NCBI RefSeq assembly: GCF_009900745.1 | Contig: NZ_WXVU01000021.1 | Coordinates: forward strand, 43,023-107,022 | From: Chryseobacterium sp. c4a | Lineage (GTDB): Bacteria > Bacteroidota > Bacteroidia > Flavobacteriales > Weeksellaceae | Direction: 5' to 3' | DNA: 64,000 nt | Shown: piece after piece, positions 28,143-36,389 of the stretch | Layout of the letters: every line of letters begins with the position of its first letter | Position numbering within the stretch: the first letter of the stretch is position 1 | The notes under the pieces: model-generated | Told to the model about the DNA's origin: nothing | Database searches by the model: none | The model's input: only the letters and a program-made list of their open reading frames with translations | Made by a program: the position numbers and the translations under genes

Positions 28143-29168
28143 TTAAATTGTAGTGGTAGTTTCTACAGCCTTTTTTCCATTAATTACTTCAAAGGCTATT
28201 GATTCTAATGCGGATTTGTAAGGTGAATCACTGAAAACAGATAGCTGATGTATAGCATTGAGCATGATTTCTCTGGCTTTGTTATAGGTTTTTATAAAAC
28301 TTTCAGAGGTTACAACAGCATCTACGGCTTCTTGCAAAGCGGTATCACTTGTTGCCTGATCCGTTAGGTAGTTATAAAGCGCATTGTTTGGAGGCAATTC
28401 TCTCAATGCATTAATGATGGGAAGTGAGAGTTTCTTTTGTACAAGATCTATATGTTGTTGCTTTCCGGAATTGTCACTTGATTTCAAAAAATCATTGATG
28501 TCATCCATAATTTGGTAAGATTGTCCAAAATACCGTCCAAAAAGGCTTAATGCTGCAAGGTGTACAGATTTTGAATTGGCTAATGCAGCTCCGGCTTCAC
28601 ATGAAATTCCAAATAAAGCCGCTGTTTTTCGATCAATGATATTCATATAACTACATTCCATTTCTATTAAATCATCATAGGCCTTTGCTGGATCAACTCT
28701 CAGTTCATCAATTTCGCCTATGCAAATTTCATAGCCTGCTTTTAGAATCTTTTCGATAATGGAAATATCCTCCTGTACAACTACACTTTTTAAAAGTCCC
28801 CTCATAGCCTGAAGAAATTGTAAATCTCCGATGAGAACTGCCATATTGGAACCTCTTGCTTCTTTTATTGACGGATATCCTCTGCGAGTGGGAGCACAAT
28901 CAATAATATCATCATGGATCAATGAGGCGACATGTAACATTTCAAGAGATACTGCTGAAAGAATTACTTTGTCATCTAACGGAAGATCCTCACGTTGACT
29001 AAGTTTTGCACTTAACAGCAACATTATTGGACGGAGGCGTTTCCCTTTTTTGTACATCTTTTTTTCCAGATCGGTTAAATAGCCCTCTTGTTCTTCAATA
29101 GCCTGATCGAGCTTAAAATCATATCTTGCTAATTCATCATGCAAAATAGTATCGATGGTAGGATTCAT
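28143..29168 (-). CDS. Polyprenyl (isoprenyl) diphosphate synthase
   Basis: 341 residues, all-helical trans-prenyltransferase that condenses isopentenyl diphosphate with an allylic primer. Motifs are 'GKRLRP' (42-47), first Asp-rich 'HDDIID' (Asp86, 87, 90) followed by 'RRG', 'GDLQFLQA', and second Asp-rich 'QIMDDINDF' (Asp222, 223, 226). Both metal sites are complete, so it should be active. It is embedded in an operon of unknown proteins rather than with isoprenoid genes, so it probably makes a dedicated product. Chain length cannot be stated. Confidence 0.92.
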   Translation of the reverse strand: MNPTIDTILHDELARYDFKLDQAIEEQEGYLTDLEKKMYKKGKRLRPIMLLLSAKLSQREDLPLDDKVILSAVSLEMLHVASLIHDDIIDCAPTRRGYPSIKEARGSNMAVLIGDLQFLQAMRGLLKSVVVQEDISIIEKILKAGYEICIGEIDELRVDPAKAYDDLIEMECSYMNIIDRKTAALFGISCEAGAALANSKSVHLAALSLFGRYFGQSYQIMDDINDFLKSSDNSGKQQHIDLVQKKLSLPIINALRELPPNNALYNYLTDQATSDTALQEAVDAVVTSESFIKTYNKAREIMLNAIHQLSVFSDSPYKSALESIAFEVINGKKAVETTTTI

Positions 29169-29233
29169 GGCATGTTTAGATTTAAGATTATTTTTTGTTT
29201 GATTCTGAAGTCAAATATTTTACTTTATACTCC

Positions 29234-30493
29234 TTAGCCCTTATTAATATTGATGTTTCCTTGAATTGTGAGACAGTTCTGTATATTCCCCATGCTCATA
29301 TTGGCACCAGAAATATTGAGATTTATATTCCCATAATTAACCCCAATCTGCGGAAGTTGAAAAGAACCAAAAGAAATAACACCTACAATTTGTGAACTTA
29401 ATGTAGCTGTTACCGTTGAGGCAATAGCTGAAGCAATTAAATCAACAAACTGACTGACAATCGGAGGTACCCAGCCACTAACATTGACAATTGAAGCAAA
29501 TGAAGAGCATGATGAACCATTTACCGAAATGTTGTTATTACTGATAGAAGTTGTACAAGTTACAGTTGGGGAAGGAGTAGCATATACGTCAAAGTCTATC
29601 CCGGGATGACTGCAGCCTATCGTGATACTAGCACCCGCTGACCCCTTAAGATCCATATTGATACGGAGATCTGTTCCTGAAATAGAAACTTTCGGATTTT
29701 GAATGGTAACAGTTGCATGGTAATCGGCGTGGGTAATACCTAGATCAACAGAACCGGAAGGGCCAAAAGTCTTTCCTGCTACTGAAGCATTTACTTCCTG
29801 TTGCAAAGTATTATTACTCAAAACAGCAAAGAAATCATTTGAGGGAAACCCAAAACCATCAATGGAAGGTACTGAAGGATTTGAAGATATATTGGCAAAA
29901 ACCAGTATCTGTCCGTTTTGAATAGCAGCACGAGATCCTCCAAGGCTTATGTTGGGTAAAGAAAGAGGAGGAATGGATACCCCTTTTAATGCTCCGCCTA
30001 ATACATTCATCATTTCGGGAATGATAAATTTATTGACGATATTCTGATTCACTGCTCCCTGAACTGTTATAGAAATACTTAAAATATTTAAACTGGTTTG
30101 TGAACCATTCGTGGTAACACTTCCTCTAGCATATAAAGGAACTGTTACAGGATCGCTGCCAAATGACATCTGAAATTCTTCGATTTTAAGTGAAAACCCA
30201 TTCCCTGAATCTGCCATAAATTCTGCAACCTGGCTTTTAGTTTCCGGAGATACAATCGATGATAATAAGGGATATTTCTCAAGATTACAGGTTTCTACAA
30301 TTTGTTTCGCTTTATCCAGAGAGGGTGGGGTAAGATTAATGACAGGTGCTGTATTGGCCTGCCAATTAACAGTAATACCCGATGCATCAATAGAACCCTT
30401 GAAAATTGAATCTTTTCCTTCAGTATAAAAAGCTGAGGTGATTTGATTAAGAGCATTTTGGCTTATACCAATTGCAATATCAAAATTTGCCAT
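29234..30493 (-). CDS. Beta-rich protein of unknown function (419 aa)
   Basis: Second gene of the operon. No signal peptide or TM. Sequence is dominated by beta strands and Ser/Asn/Gly turns, with 'MANFDIAIGISQNALNQITSAFY' as an N-terminal helix, 'ISIPPLSLPNISLGG'-like Pro-rich turn (near 170) and a final 'NINLNISGANMSMGNIQN'. The pattern (N-terminal helix laid on a long curved sheet, few charges in the interior) recalls TULIP/BPI lipid-binding proteins such as P47/OrfX, but I cannot test this. Separated by 18 bases from the first gene and 65 from the synthase. Confidence 0.7.
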   Translation of the reverse strand: MANFDIAIGISQNALNQITSAFYTEGKDSIFKGSIDASGITVNWQANTAPVINLTPPSLDKAKQIVETCNLEKYPLLSSIVSPETKSQVAEFMADSGNGFSLKIEEFQMSFGSDPVTVPLYARGSVTTNGSQTSLNILSISITVQGAVNQNIVNKFIIPEMMNVLGGALKGVSIPPLSLPNISLGGSRAAIQNGQILVFANISSNPSVPSIDGFGFPSNDFFAVLSNNTLQQEVNASVAGKTFGPSGSVDLGITHADYHATVTIQNPKVSISGTDLRINMDLKGSAGASITIGCSHPGIDFDVYATPSPTVTCTTSISNNNISVNGSSCSSFASIVNVSGWVPPIVSQFVDLIASAIASTVTATLSSQIVGVISFGSFQLPQIGVNYGNINLNISGANMSMGNIQNCLTIQGNININKG

Positions 30494-30511
30494 AATAAAT
30501 ACATTTGATGA

Positions 30512-31969
30512 TTATCCGAAAACTTTATTCAACGCTTGATTAATTCTGTCCGTCATATAACCCAGTAATTGAGTGCTATTTAACGCTTCATTCGTTTTTT
30601 GCTGGGCAAGCTGATGTATATAAGTAGCTGAGGCATAGTGTTCCATAATTTTGGTCACCAAGCTGCTCCCGGAATCTGAGGGTTTCAAATTATACATAAG
30701 AGGAGGGATAACAGCAGTTATTGATGTAATTTGCACACTTATAGCACTTTCGGATGTTATAATTTTACCATTGAATGTTACAGTAGGAACAGGGATGGTT
30801 AAACTATAAGTTCCGGAGACAGGAGTACTGTCTTTTAGGTTTCTTGATAATTTATTGGCTGCTTTAAGTTGTAAGAATTCTTGCTCCATTTCATCTACAC
30901 GAATCATAGCATCTGTATAGAGCGGATAATCATCATTTGATGCAGCTTTGGCTAAGCTCATTCCGGTCTTATGTTTGCTTGTCATTTCACTAGTGGTGAT
31001 AGGAGCATTGTTTTGAACATTGTTCATTGCCGTATTTACAGTGATACCGTTGGCGTTTCCCTGGTTAATAGGTTTTGTATTCTCTCCAAAAACGAAAGTA
31101 GCCTCCTTTGCTTGCTGTAGCTTATCAATTTGTGCCTGAACAGACGCTGGTATGGTTTGTCCTGAATATTGATTTTGTAGATCACTTATTTTATGATCTA
31201 TCGACTTGATCATTAGTCCCTGGCCTATGTAGGAATGTAAATTATACGCTTCATAACCCACCACTTGATTATTGCTGTCAGGATTTTGAGCGGCAACAGT
31301 GGTCTCAGAGGAAAGAATTTTGCTCGTTACAGTGACTTGGGTTGTTCCATCAGGCCCTTTACCATTCGTTTGGTAATAAGCCCAGTTATAATTAAAAATA
31401 GTACTAGGATCATTGGCGATATCATTATATACATTGTTATTATCATAATAAGTACTTACCAGGAACTGGCCATTCTCGCCTTGATTTAATAACTTAGTAC
31501 GATAATCTTTTGCCTGTATAATTCCCGGTGAATCATCAATATCAGCAGCACTAAGCGCTTTTTTCCCCGTTAGGCTGCCTAAAGCCCAAACAGAATCTAC
31601 AGCACACATACTTAAACCAGTAGCAAGTACGTCAAACTTACCAGAAGATGCTAATGCTGAAATCTTTACCGTTGCAGAAAAGGCTGATCCATCAGCTGGT
31701 ACATTAATTCCATCGTTTGACATTGTATTTAAGCCCTGAATAATATTATTAGAAAATTCGATAGAAATACTGCCTAGTCCAGACTCCTGAAATAACGTGA
31801 ATGGGCCATACTTAGGGATATCTAAATTTCCTAAAGGATCTACTGTTATTCCATTGGCTTTTATTCCGTTTAAAATAACATCTGGTAAATAATAGTCAGG
31901 ATGCTTTTGCTTATTCCAAAGCATGTTCCACGCATTGATGACAATTTGTTGGTTAGGATTAGTGTCCAT
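30512..31969 (-). CDS. Beta-rich/helical protein of unknown function (485 aa), first gene of operon
   Basis: N-terminal helix then 'PDYYLPDVILNGI' (cf. the 286-residue protein), beta-rich region to about 150, a long central insertion (about 165-360) with a coiled-coil-like part ('DHKISDLQNQYSG', 'VDEMEQEFLQLKAANKL'), then beta strands and a C-terminal helix 'GYMTDRINQALNKVFG'. No signal peptide, no catalytic motif. As promoter-proximal gene it should be the most abundant product of the operon. No family recognised. Confidence 0.7.
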   Translation of the reverse strand: MDTNPNQQIVINAWNMLWNKQKHPDYYLPDVILNGIKANGITVDPLGNLDIPKYGPFTLFQESGLGSISIEFSNNIIQGLNTMSNDGINVPADGSAFSATVKISALASSGKFDVLATGLSMCAVDSVWALGSLTGKKALSAADIDDSPGIIQAKDYRTKLLNQGENGQFLVSTYYDNNNVYNDIANDPSTIFNYNWAYYQTNGKGPDGTTQVTVTSKILSSETTVAAQNPDSNNQVVGYEAYNLHSYIGQGLMIKSIDHKISDLQNQYSGQTIPASVQAQIDKLQQAKEATFVFGENTKPINQGNANGITVNTAMNNVQNNAPITTSEMTSKHKTGMSLAKAASNDDYPLYTDAMIRVDEMEQEFLQLKAANKLSRNLKDSTPVSGTYSLTIPVPTVTFNGKIITSESAISVQITSITAVIPPLMYNLKPSDSGSSLVTKIMEHYASATYIHQLAQQKTNEALNSTQLLGYMTDRINQALNKVFG

Positions 31970-32242
31970 TGTATTATAAATTTGGGGTTGATTTAATATT
32001 CATAACCTCAGAGAGTTACCTATCAAAGGAACGAAGTAATTAGGGGATATTCTACAGTAGTAATACTTAAATTTATCTTTAAGTAGAAATACTAAATATA
32101 TCAATTGTTTGGGATTTATTTTATCTGTGCGATGAAATAGGGAATGTAAATAACCAATAAGATTCAACAAAAAACTCCCGAGGTTTATCTCGGGAGGTCA
32201 TTATAATCGGTGATCATATTTTAAAAAACTAAAGACTATATA
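31970..32242. other. Intergenic: upstream region of six-gene operon and terminator of next gene
   Basis: The left part (31970 to about 32120) should hold the promoter of the minus-strand operon; no perfect TAnnTTTG box is seen (closest: minus-strand TAAATTTA near 32078). The right part holds the hairpin at 32167-32195. No gene. Confidence 0.5.
32167..32195 (-). terminator. Terminator of DUF6438-like gene
   Basis: Minus strand: CTCCCGAG, six-base loop, CTCGGGAG, then TTTTTT. A strong rho-independent terminator downstream of the gene ending at 32243. Confidence 0.88.
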
Positions 32243-32704
32243 CTACTGCTTAACCCTTTTCCAGCGTAGTTTAATGAAAAGTAGCTCTATATGTTCATAG
32301 AGTTTTATAAGCTCGGGAGTAGCCTCACTAAAATGATCATGTACTTTTTTAGATTTGCCTTTAGAATAAAAGATTTCAAGATCGGTAGAGGAAAAATCAG
32401 TATATCTAACATTTCCGTAAGATTTATTTAAGGTATTGAAGTCCAGATGAGTAATCACTTCCCAATCTAAATAACCCAGTTTTGAGGTGTAAGTACCGTT
32501 CAGATTATTAGGTATATTTCTTAGAGCCTCCAGATAAACTTTCCCATCTTTATGAATAATGATCGTATAAACCAGGCATTTTCCTGACATACAGTCGCTC
32601 TTTTTAATGATTACTTTCTCCACAGTGTTGGCAGAGTTAGCTTTTTGTTGACCACTGCAAATGATTGCAAACGAAAGGAAGATCAATGAAACAATATATT
32701 TCAT
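32243..32704 (-). CDS. Secreted DUF6438-like protein
   Basis: 153 residues from ATG 32704, which begins the signal peptide 'MKYIVSLIFLSFAIICSGQ'; an upstream start would bury it. The body 'IIKKSDCMSGKCLVYTIIIHKDGKVYLE' matches the DUF6438 pattern (C....C..Y...I..DG.V.YEG) with later 'LEIFYSKGKSKKVHDHF'. Function of the family is unknown. Monocistronic with a strong terminator. Confidence 0.7.
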   Translation of the reverse strand: MKYIVSLIFLSFAIICSGQQKANSANTVEKVIIKKSDCMSGKCLVYTIIIHKDGKVYLEALRNIPNNLNGTYTSKLGYLDWEVITHLDFNTLNKSYGNVRYTDFSSTDLEIFYSKGKSKKVHDHFSEATPELIKLYEHIELLFIKLRWKRVKQ

Positions 32705-32983
32705 ACTATAATAAATGTGTTGGTGTTCAAAATAGTGGCAAAGGTACAATATCTTCCATTCATCTCAACATACTGTCATACTTCCTTATTGATAGAGAGG
32801 AATTCAACGAACAAATCCATATTAAATCCTGTTCATGTCATTCATAATATGTCGAGTAATAGAGCTGTAATTATTAGATTTGCAGCTAAGATCAATGCTG
32901 GAATTTGGATCTATTGAAGCAAAAGATAAGACAGTGAATCATTCTGATAATTGAGAAATACAGTTAGAGAATAGAAAAATGAA

Positions 32984-33595
32984 ATGATGGTGAATAAGTA
33001 TTATTTATTAAGCTGAAAAGAGGAGAAAGGAGCATCAGCAAGTGCTTTTGCACCAGAAGAAACTCCATTGGCTCAGGATCTTATTTCAGAATTGGAAGGG
33101 ATAAATCAGCTTCCATTTGAGCTATATCTCATTAAATTGGAGGTAGGTAAAGATGGTTTAATCAAAAGTAATGATTTGACAGGTGTAAAAGAGGTATGGC
33201 AGGATTATCAACTCAATAGTTTGGCGTGGCCTTTAATGTCTGCAAAGATGAGATCAGTCGTAGACAACAATTTATCCGGAAATGAGCAAGTGGATTGGAT
33301 TGAGGCCATAATCAATAGAGCAGAAGAACGGCGGATCTACTATATTCCTCGATTCAATAGAATGCTGGATGTTTTGGATAAGGAAAATACGGTGTATGTT
33401 CCGGGCACAGATCATACCATAAAGCCTGTTTTTTCATTTTCAAAAATTAATCCCTATAATGCATTTACAGAACCTTCATCAAAAAATAATTATTGGAAAA
33501 TAACTTCCGCTATATATGTAAGTGAAGTATTAAGAAAAGCAATACAAAAAGAGAAATTAACCGGAATAAGCTTTGATGCAACACGAGTGGTGTGA
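32984..33595 (+). pseudogene. Imm11/Imm43-like immunity gene broken by an in-frame TGA
   Basis: The frame starts at ATG 32984 ('MMVNKYYLLS'), hits TGA at 33014-33016, then reads on to 33595. Residues after the stop look fully coding ('GASASAFAPEETPLAQDL', 'WPLMSAKMRSVVDNNL', 'RIYYIPRFNRMLDVLDKE') and end with 'LTGISFDATRVV', typical of Imm11/Imm43-type immunity proteins. A TTG at 33068 could in principle restart translation. The order KYYLL-start, stop, intact body is best explained by one nonsense mutation. No matching toxin gene remains nearby. Confidence 0.6.
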
Positions 33596-33703
33596 ATAAA
33601 GAAGTGATTTCAGTTTTTAGATATAATAAGTTTCATGCCGGAATGGCTAGATTTATCATCCTATCCTTTATGAGGGTGAAGAAGAAGAAAAAGAAATTAG
33701 AAG

Positions 33704-34414
33704 ATGAATACTCATATTTATTATATACCGCAATATAAAGCAGTATCGGTGATTGCCAATTTTGCCGAAACCCAAAAAAAGATGGATTTAGGAATGAGCC
33801 CGAAGGTTGACTATATCCCCATGACTATTTCCGACTTTAGCCGTTATGAAATAGAGGGAATAGGATTGGTGCAAATAGAGAATGATTGTTTTCAAGCCAT
33901 AAAAGAAATATTTTCAAATTTCAAATTTAAGTCTGTCGCTTTTCATGAATCAAATATAGAATTGGCAGATGTAGTAATAGATGCTCAACATCTTGTCATA
34001 GGAGATCGGTCTAAAGTCAATGTATCTGAAAAGAATTTCCAAAACCTTGAAGAAATTACTTTTTTAGCGCTAAAAACTTATAAGGGAAAAGTCTTGACAA
34101 TATTGAATTCAGTGAAGAAAATAGCGATGTGGTATGAAGGAAAAAAAAGCAATACAATTCTTTCAAAATTCCCTGAATTAAAGGAACTTCATTGTTTTAA
34201 TGGAAGTGAAATACAATTAGACATAAGAGAAAATAAATGTATTGAAAGATTGGAACTGGCTAATTTTCCAAAATTGGAACACATTCTTTTAGATCATGAT
34301 CATATAATAAAGGAATTAAAAATAGAAAATTGTAAAAAATTAGATATCAGTAATTTGCCTGTAACATCAATTTGGCCTCCCAGAAAAGAAAATATAAAAG
34401 CAAAAATATCATGA
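33704..34414 (+). CDS. Leucine-rich, LRR-like cytoplasmic protein, candidate orphan immunity
   Basis: 236 residues without signal peptide. The N-terminus is 'MNTHIYYIPQYKAVSVIANF'. The second half shows irregular leucine-rich units ('FPELKELHCFNGSEIQLDI', 'ECIERLELANFPKLEHILL'-type spacing, 'IIKELKIENCKKLDISNL'). Such short LRR-like proteins are common among polymorphic-toxin immunity genes. It is next to a broken immunity gene, which supports that reading. Exact family not recognised. Confidence 0.55.
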   Translation: MNTHIYYIPQYKAVSVIANFAETQKKMDLGMSPKVDYIPMTISDFSRYEIEGIGLVQIENDCFQAIKEIFSNFKFKSVAFHESNIELADVVIDAQHLVIGDRSKVNVSEKNFQNLEEITFLALKTYKGKVLTILNSVKKIAMWYEGKKSNTILSKFPELKELHCFNGSEIQLDIRENKCIERLELANFPKLEHILLDHDHIIKELKIENCKKLDISNLPVTSIWPPRKENIKAKIS

Positions 34415-34698
34415 ATTCAAAATCAACAGAAAATTAACATTTTGATCATTTAATCATTCATCTAAAAAAGGCTGTCCCAAAGGATGGTCTTTTCTAGTTC
34501 TCTAGGGTAAATAGTGGTGGAAAGCTAATGAAGAGGGCTCGTGTGGAAGAGAGGTGCTATGATATAACTTGTTTTTACAACTATGTATTTTTTACAAATA
34601 TTAAAAGTTATTCTGAAAAAATAAACCATTCAAGTCCAGAATTTTCAGAATAACCTTTTTAAGCCTGGATAATTCATGGGAAATTGTTGTTTATGACC
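34415..34698. other. Intergenic, hairpin only
   Basis: A G.U-containing hairpin around GGCTGTCC/GGATGGTC followed by TTTT (34466-34497) probably terminates the LRR-like gene. The rest shows no gene. Confidence 0.45.
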
Positions 34699-34944
34699 TT
34701 ATTTTCGATCTTTATTCATTCCAAACATGGAATCTATCATTGTATTAGCCACTTCCCAAGCGTCTTTAAAACTGTCTACTATTTCATTCCAACCTCCAAC
34801 AAGGTCGTCTTTGATTAATAGTTCAAACCATCCTTCCTGAGTCGCATCTTCATTATTTTGTTTTTGCGTCTCAATGTAACTTTTAGCATGTTCTACCAAA
34901 TTACTTTGGTTCTGTTCTTCTTGATTGGTGTTTTCTGAATTCAT
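34699..34944 (-). CDS. Small acidic hypothetical protein (81 aa)
   Basis: 81 residues, Asn/Gln/Glu-rich N-terminus, then 'GWFELLIKDDLVGGWNEIVDSF' and a C-terminal amphipathic helix ending 'MFGMNKDRK'. No signal peptide or known domain. Codon pattern and amphipathic spacing suggest a real gene, but it stands alone among fragments. Confidence 0.5.
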   Translation of the reverse strand: MNSENTNQEEQNQSNLVEHAKSYIETQKQNNEDATQEGWFELLIKDDLVGGWNEIVDSFKDAWEVANTMIDSMFGMNKDRK

Positions 34945-35201
34945 GGGAGTATTATTTTAAAAGTTTATATCAAAGTTAGGAATATTTTGAAGTGCTTTTT
35001 TAATTATTATGATTAAATAATCAGATCCTACATTGAAAATTAATTCTGAATTTTTTGTGAAAAACAATTTCAAAAATTAGACATTAAGTTTGTCTTATAA
35101 AGATGAGGTATGTTCTTTCAAGAAAAGGATGAAAGAAATTATGGTGTTTGTAAATAATTTTAATATTGTTGATTTAATTTATTAATTTGGAATAAAATTA
35201 A
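34945..35201. other. AT-rich intergenic region, nothing recognised
   Basis: About 260 very AT-rich bases, no coding or structured signal that I can support. Confidence 0.4.
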
Positions 35202-35381
35202 AGTGGAATCCGAAAAACTTCGCCAAGAGTAGGAACAAAAACTAATTATTATGAAAAAGTTTCAAGAGAAAGCTTAAACACTGTACAAGGAGAATATTCA
35301 CCAGAATATGTAGCCAGTATGGAATCTTTTGGATGTCAGTTAAATCCAGAACCTAGTATAATTTGTCAAGACTGGGGTTAA
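35202..35381 (+). pseudogene. 3'-end remnant of a larger gene (60 codons, no start)
   Basis: Open frame between stops with protein-like content ('KTSPRVGTKTNYYEKVSRES', 'YSPEYVASMESFGCQLNPEP', ending 'ICQDWG'). It has no start codon in a sensible place and the only nearby ATG (35250) is out of frame. It looks like the tail of a deleted gene, perhaps a toxin C-terminus, since an exported candidate immunity protein follows. Confidence 0.4.
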
Positions 35382-35438
35382 TCCTACAGGATCATCAATT
35401 GTTTAATCAAGTAAATAGAAACATAATCTCAAAAAACG

Positions 35439-35909
35439 ATGCGAATACAATCAATATTTATTCTGATTCTTTTGTTTTCATGTGCAAAGCAACCTGAAAA
35501 AGAAATAGAGAATGACACTTGGGAAAAATTAGAGGTAATCACTCTTTTTCAGAAAATTACAATTGAAAAACATTCTGACAGTTCGGAAGTTGAAAATATT
35601 GTCTGGAATAAACAGATTTATAATATTCCCCCTAAATACATTATTGAAGACACCGTAAAAACAAAAATTTATCTTGACAAAAGTGAAAAAGACAGCTTAA
35701 AAAGTTGGATTAAATCTTCAATTCTTAAACCCAAATTTACAGCTTTAGCTGCTACTGATTATGTAGGAAATGTGGAATTAAATTACATTAACAGAAACAC
35801 CACATTGAGTTGTAAATATAATTCTGTTGGAGAATGGGATAAAGTATCAGAAAATACAAAAAAAATTTACAACTTATTGAATAGTAAAACGAAGTTATCT
35901 AAACAGTAA
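35439..35909 (+). CDS. Small lipoprotein, candidate orphan immunity
   Basis: 156 residues. 'MRIQSIFILILLFSC' is a lipoprotein signal with lipobox Cys at about residue 15. The body is mixed alpha/beta with 'YNIPPKYIIEDTVKTKIYLD' and 'AATDYVGNVELNYINRN'. No family recognised. It follows a gene remnant and lies just outside the mobile element. Confidence 0.55.
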   Translation: MRIQSIFILILLFSCAKQPEKEIENDTWEKLEVITLFQKITIEKHSDSSEVENIVWNKQIYNIPPKYIIEDTVKTKIYLDKSEKDSLKSWIKSSILKPKFTALAATDYVGNVELNYINRNTTLSCKYNSVGEWDKVSENTKKIYNLLNSKTKLSKQ

Positions 35910-36197
35910 AAAACCTTTTAACACAGACGGGGAGGGGTTATACTGTACTACGAGATAGAAAACAAAAGAATAGATTAGATAGTGGAATGTAAAAAATCTG
36001 AACAAAATAAATTACTTCCTTTTAATAAATATATTATGAGACAAGCTAAAGAAAAAGGGTATAGGGAGAGGAAAAGTTCAAGATTTCAAAATATCCTTAA
36101 TTCTTTTGTTGAAAAAAATTGAATTAAATAAAAAATCAGACACCCTTTTGACTACTCCCAAAAAGCAAAAGTCTCTGAAATCTTAGATTTCAGAGAC
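35910..36197. other. Left flank of mobile element with hairpin resembling the element's right end
   Basis: No gene. It holds a 13-bp perfect inverted repeat (arms 36170-36182 and 36186-36198) next to attL. Bases 36140-36197 can be aligned with the element's right end (55430-55490): same order of C-rich motif, A-run, CTCTGAAA hairpin and T-run. Confidence 0.55.
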
Positions 36198-36215
36198 TTT
36201 TTGTACCCAGGACCG
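36198..36215 (+). repeat. attL core direct repeat
   Basis: TTTTTGTACCCAGGACCG, identical to 55491-55508. It is a partial copy of the tRNA-Leu 3' end (the sequence departs from the tRNA after ACCG). Confidence 0.85.
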
Positions 36216-36269
36216 AACTATCATATTTTTTTAGTGAATTTTAATTAGTTTTAATTGTTCGTATATTGC

Positions 36270-36277
36270 TATATTTG
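36270..36277 (+). promoter_or_regulatory. Possible -7 box upstream of integrase (TATATTTG)
   Basis: Exact TAnnTTTG match, 113 bases before the integrase ATG. The -33 element is poor, so it is only a candidate. Confidence 0.35.
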
Positions 36278-36389
36278 AGTTAGATAAAATTTGATTGTTT
36301 AAAGTTTAGTCAGTTTTTTTGATTTTTATTTTTAAAATGATCCCCTTTTTATTCCCCCTTTATTTTGTTTCATCTATTTTAAATTTAAA

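Noticed and set aside
29195..29395. Plus-strand open frame overlapping the end of the 419-aa gene
   Set aside because: Antisense shadow of a well-supported gene.
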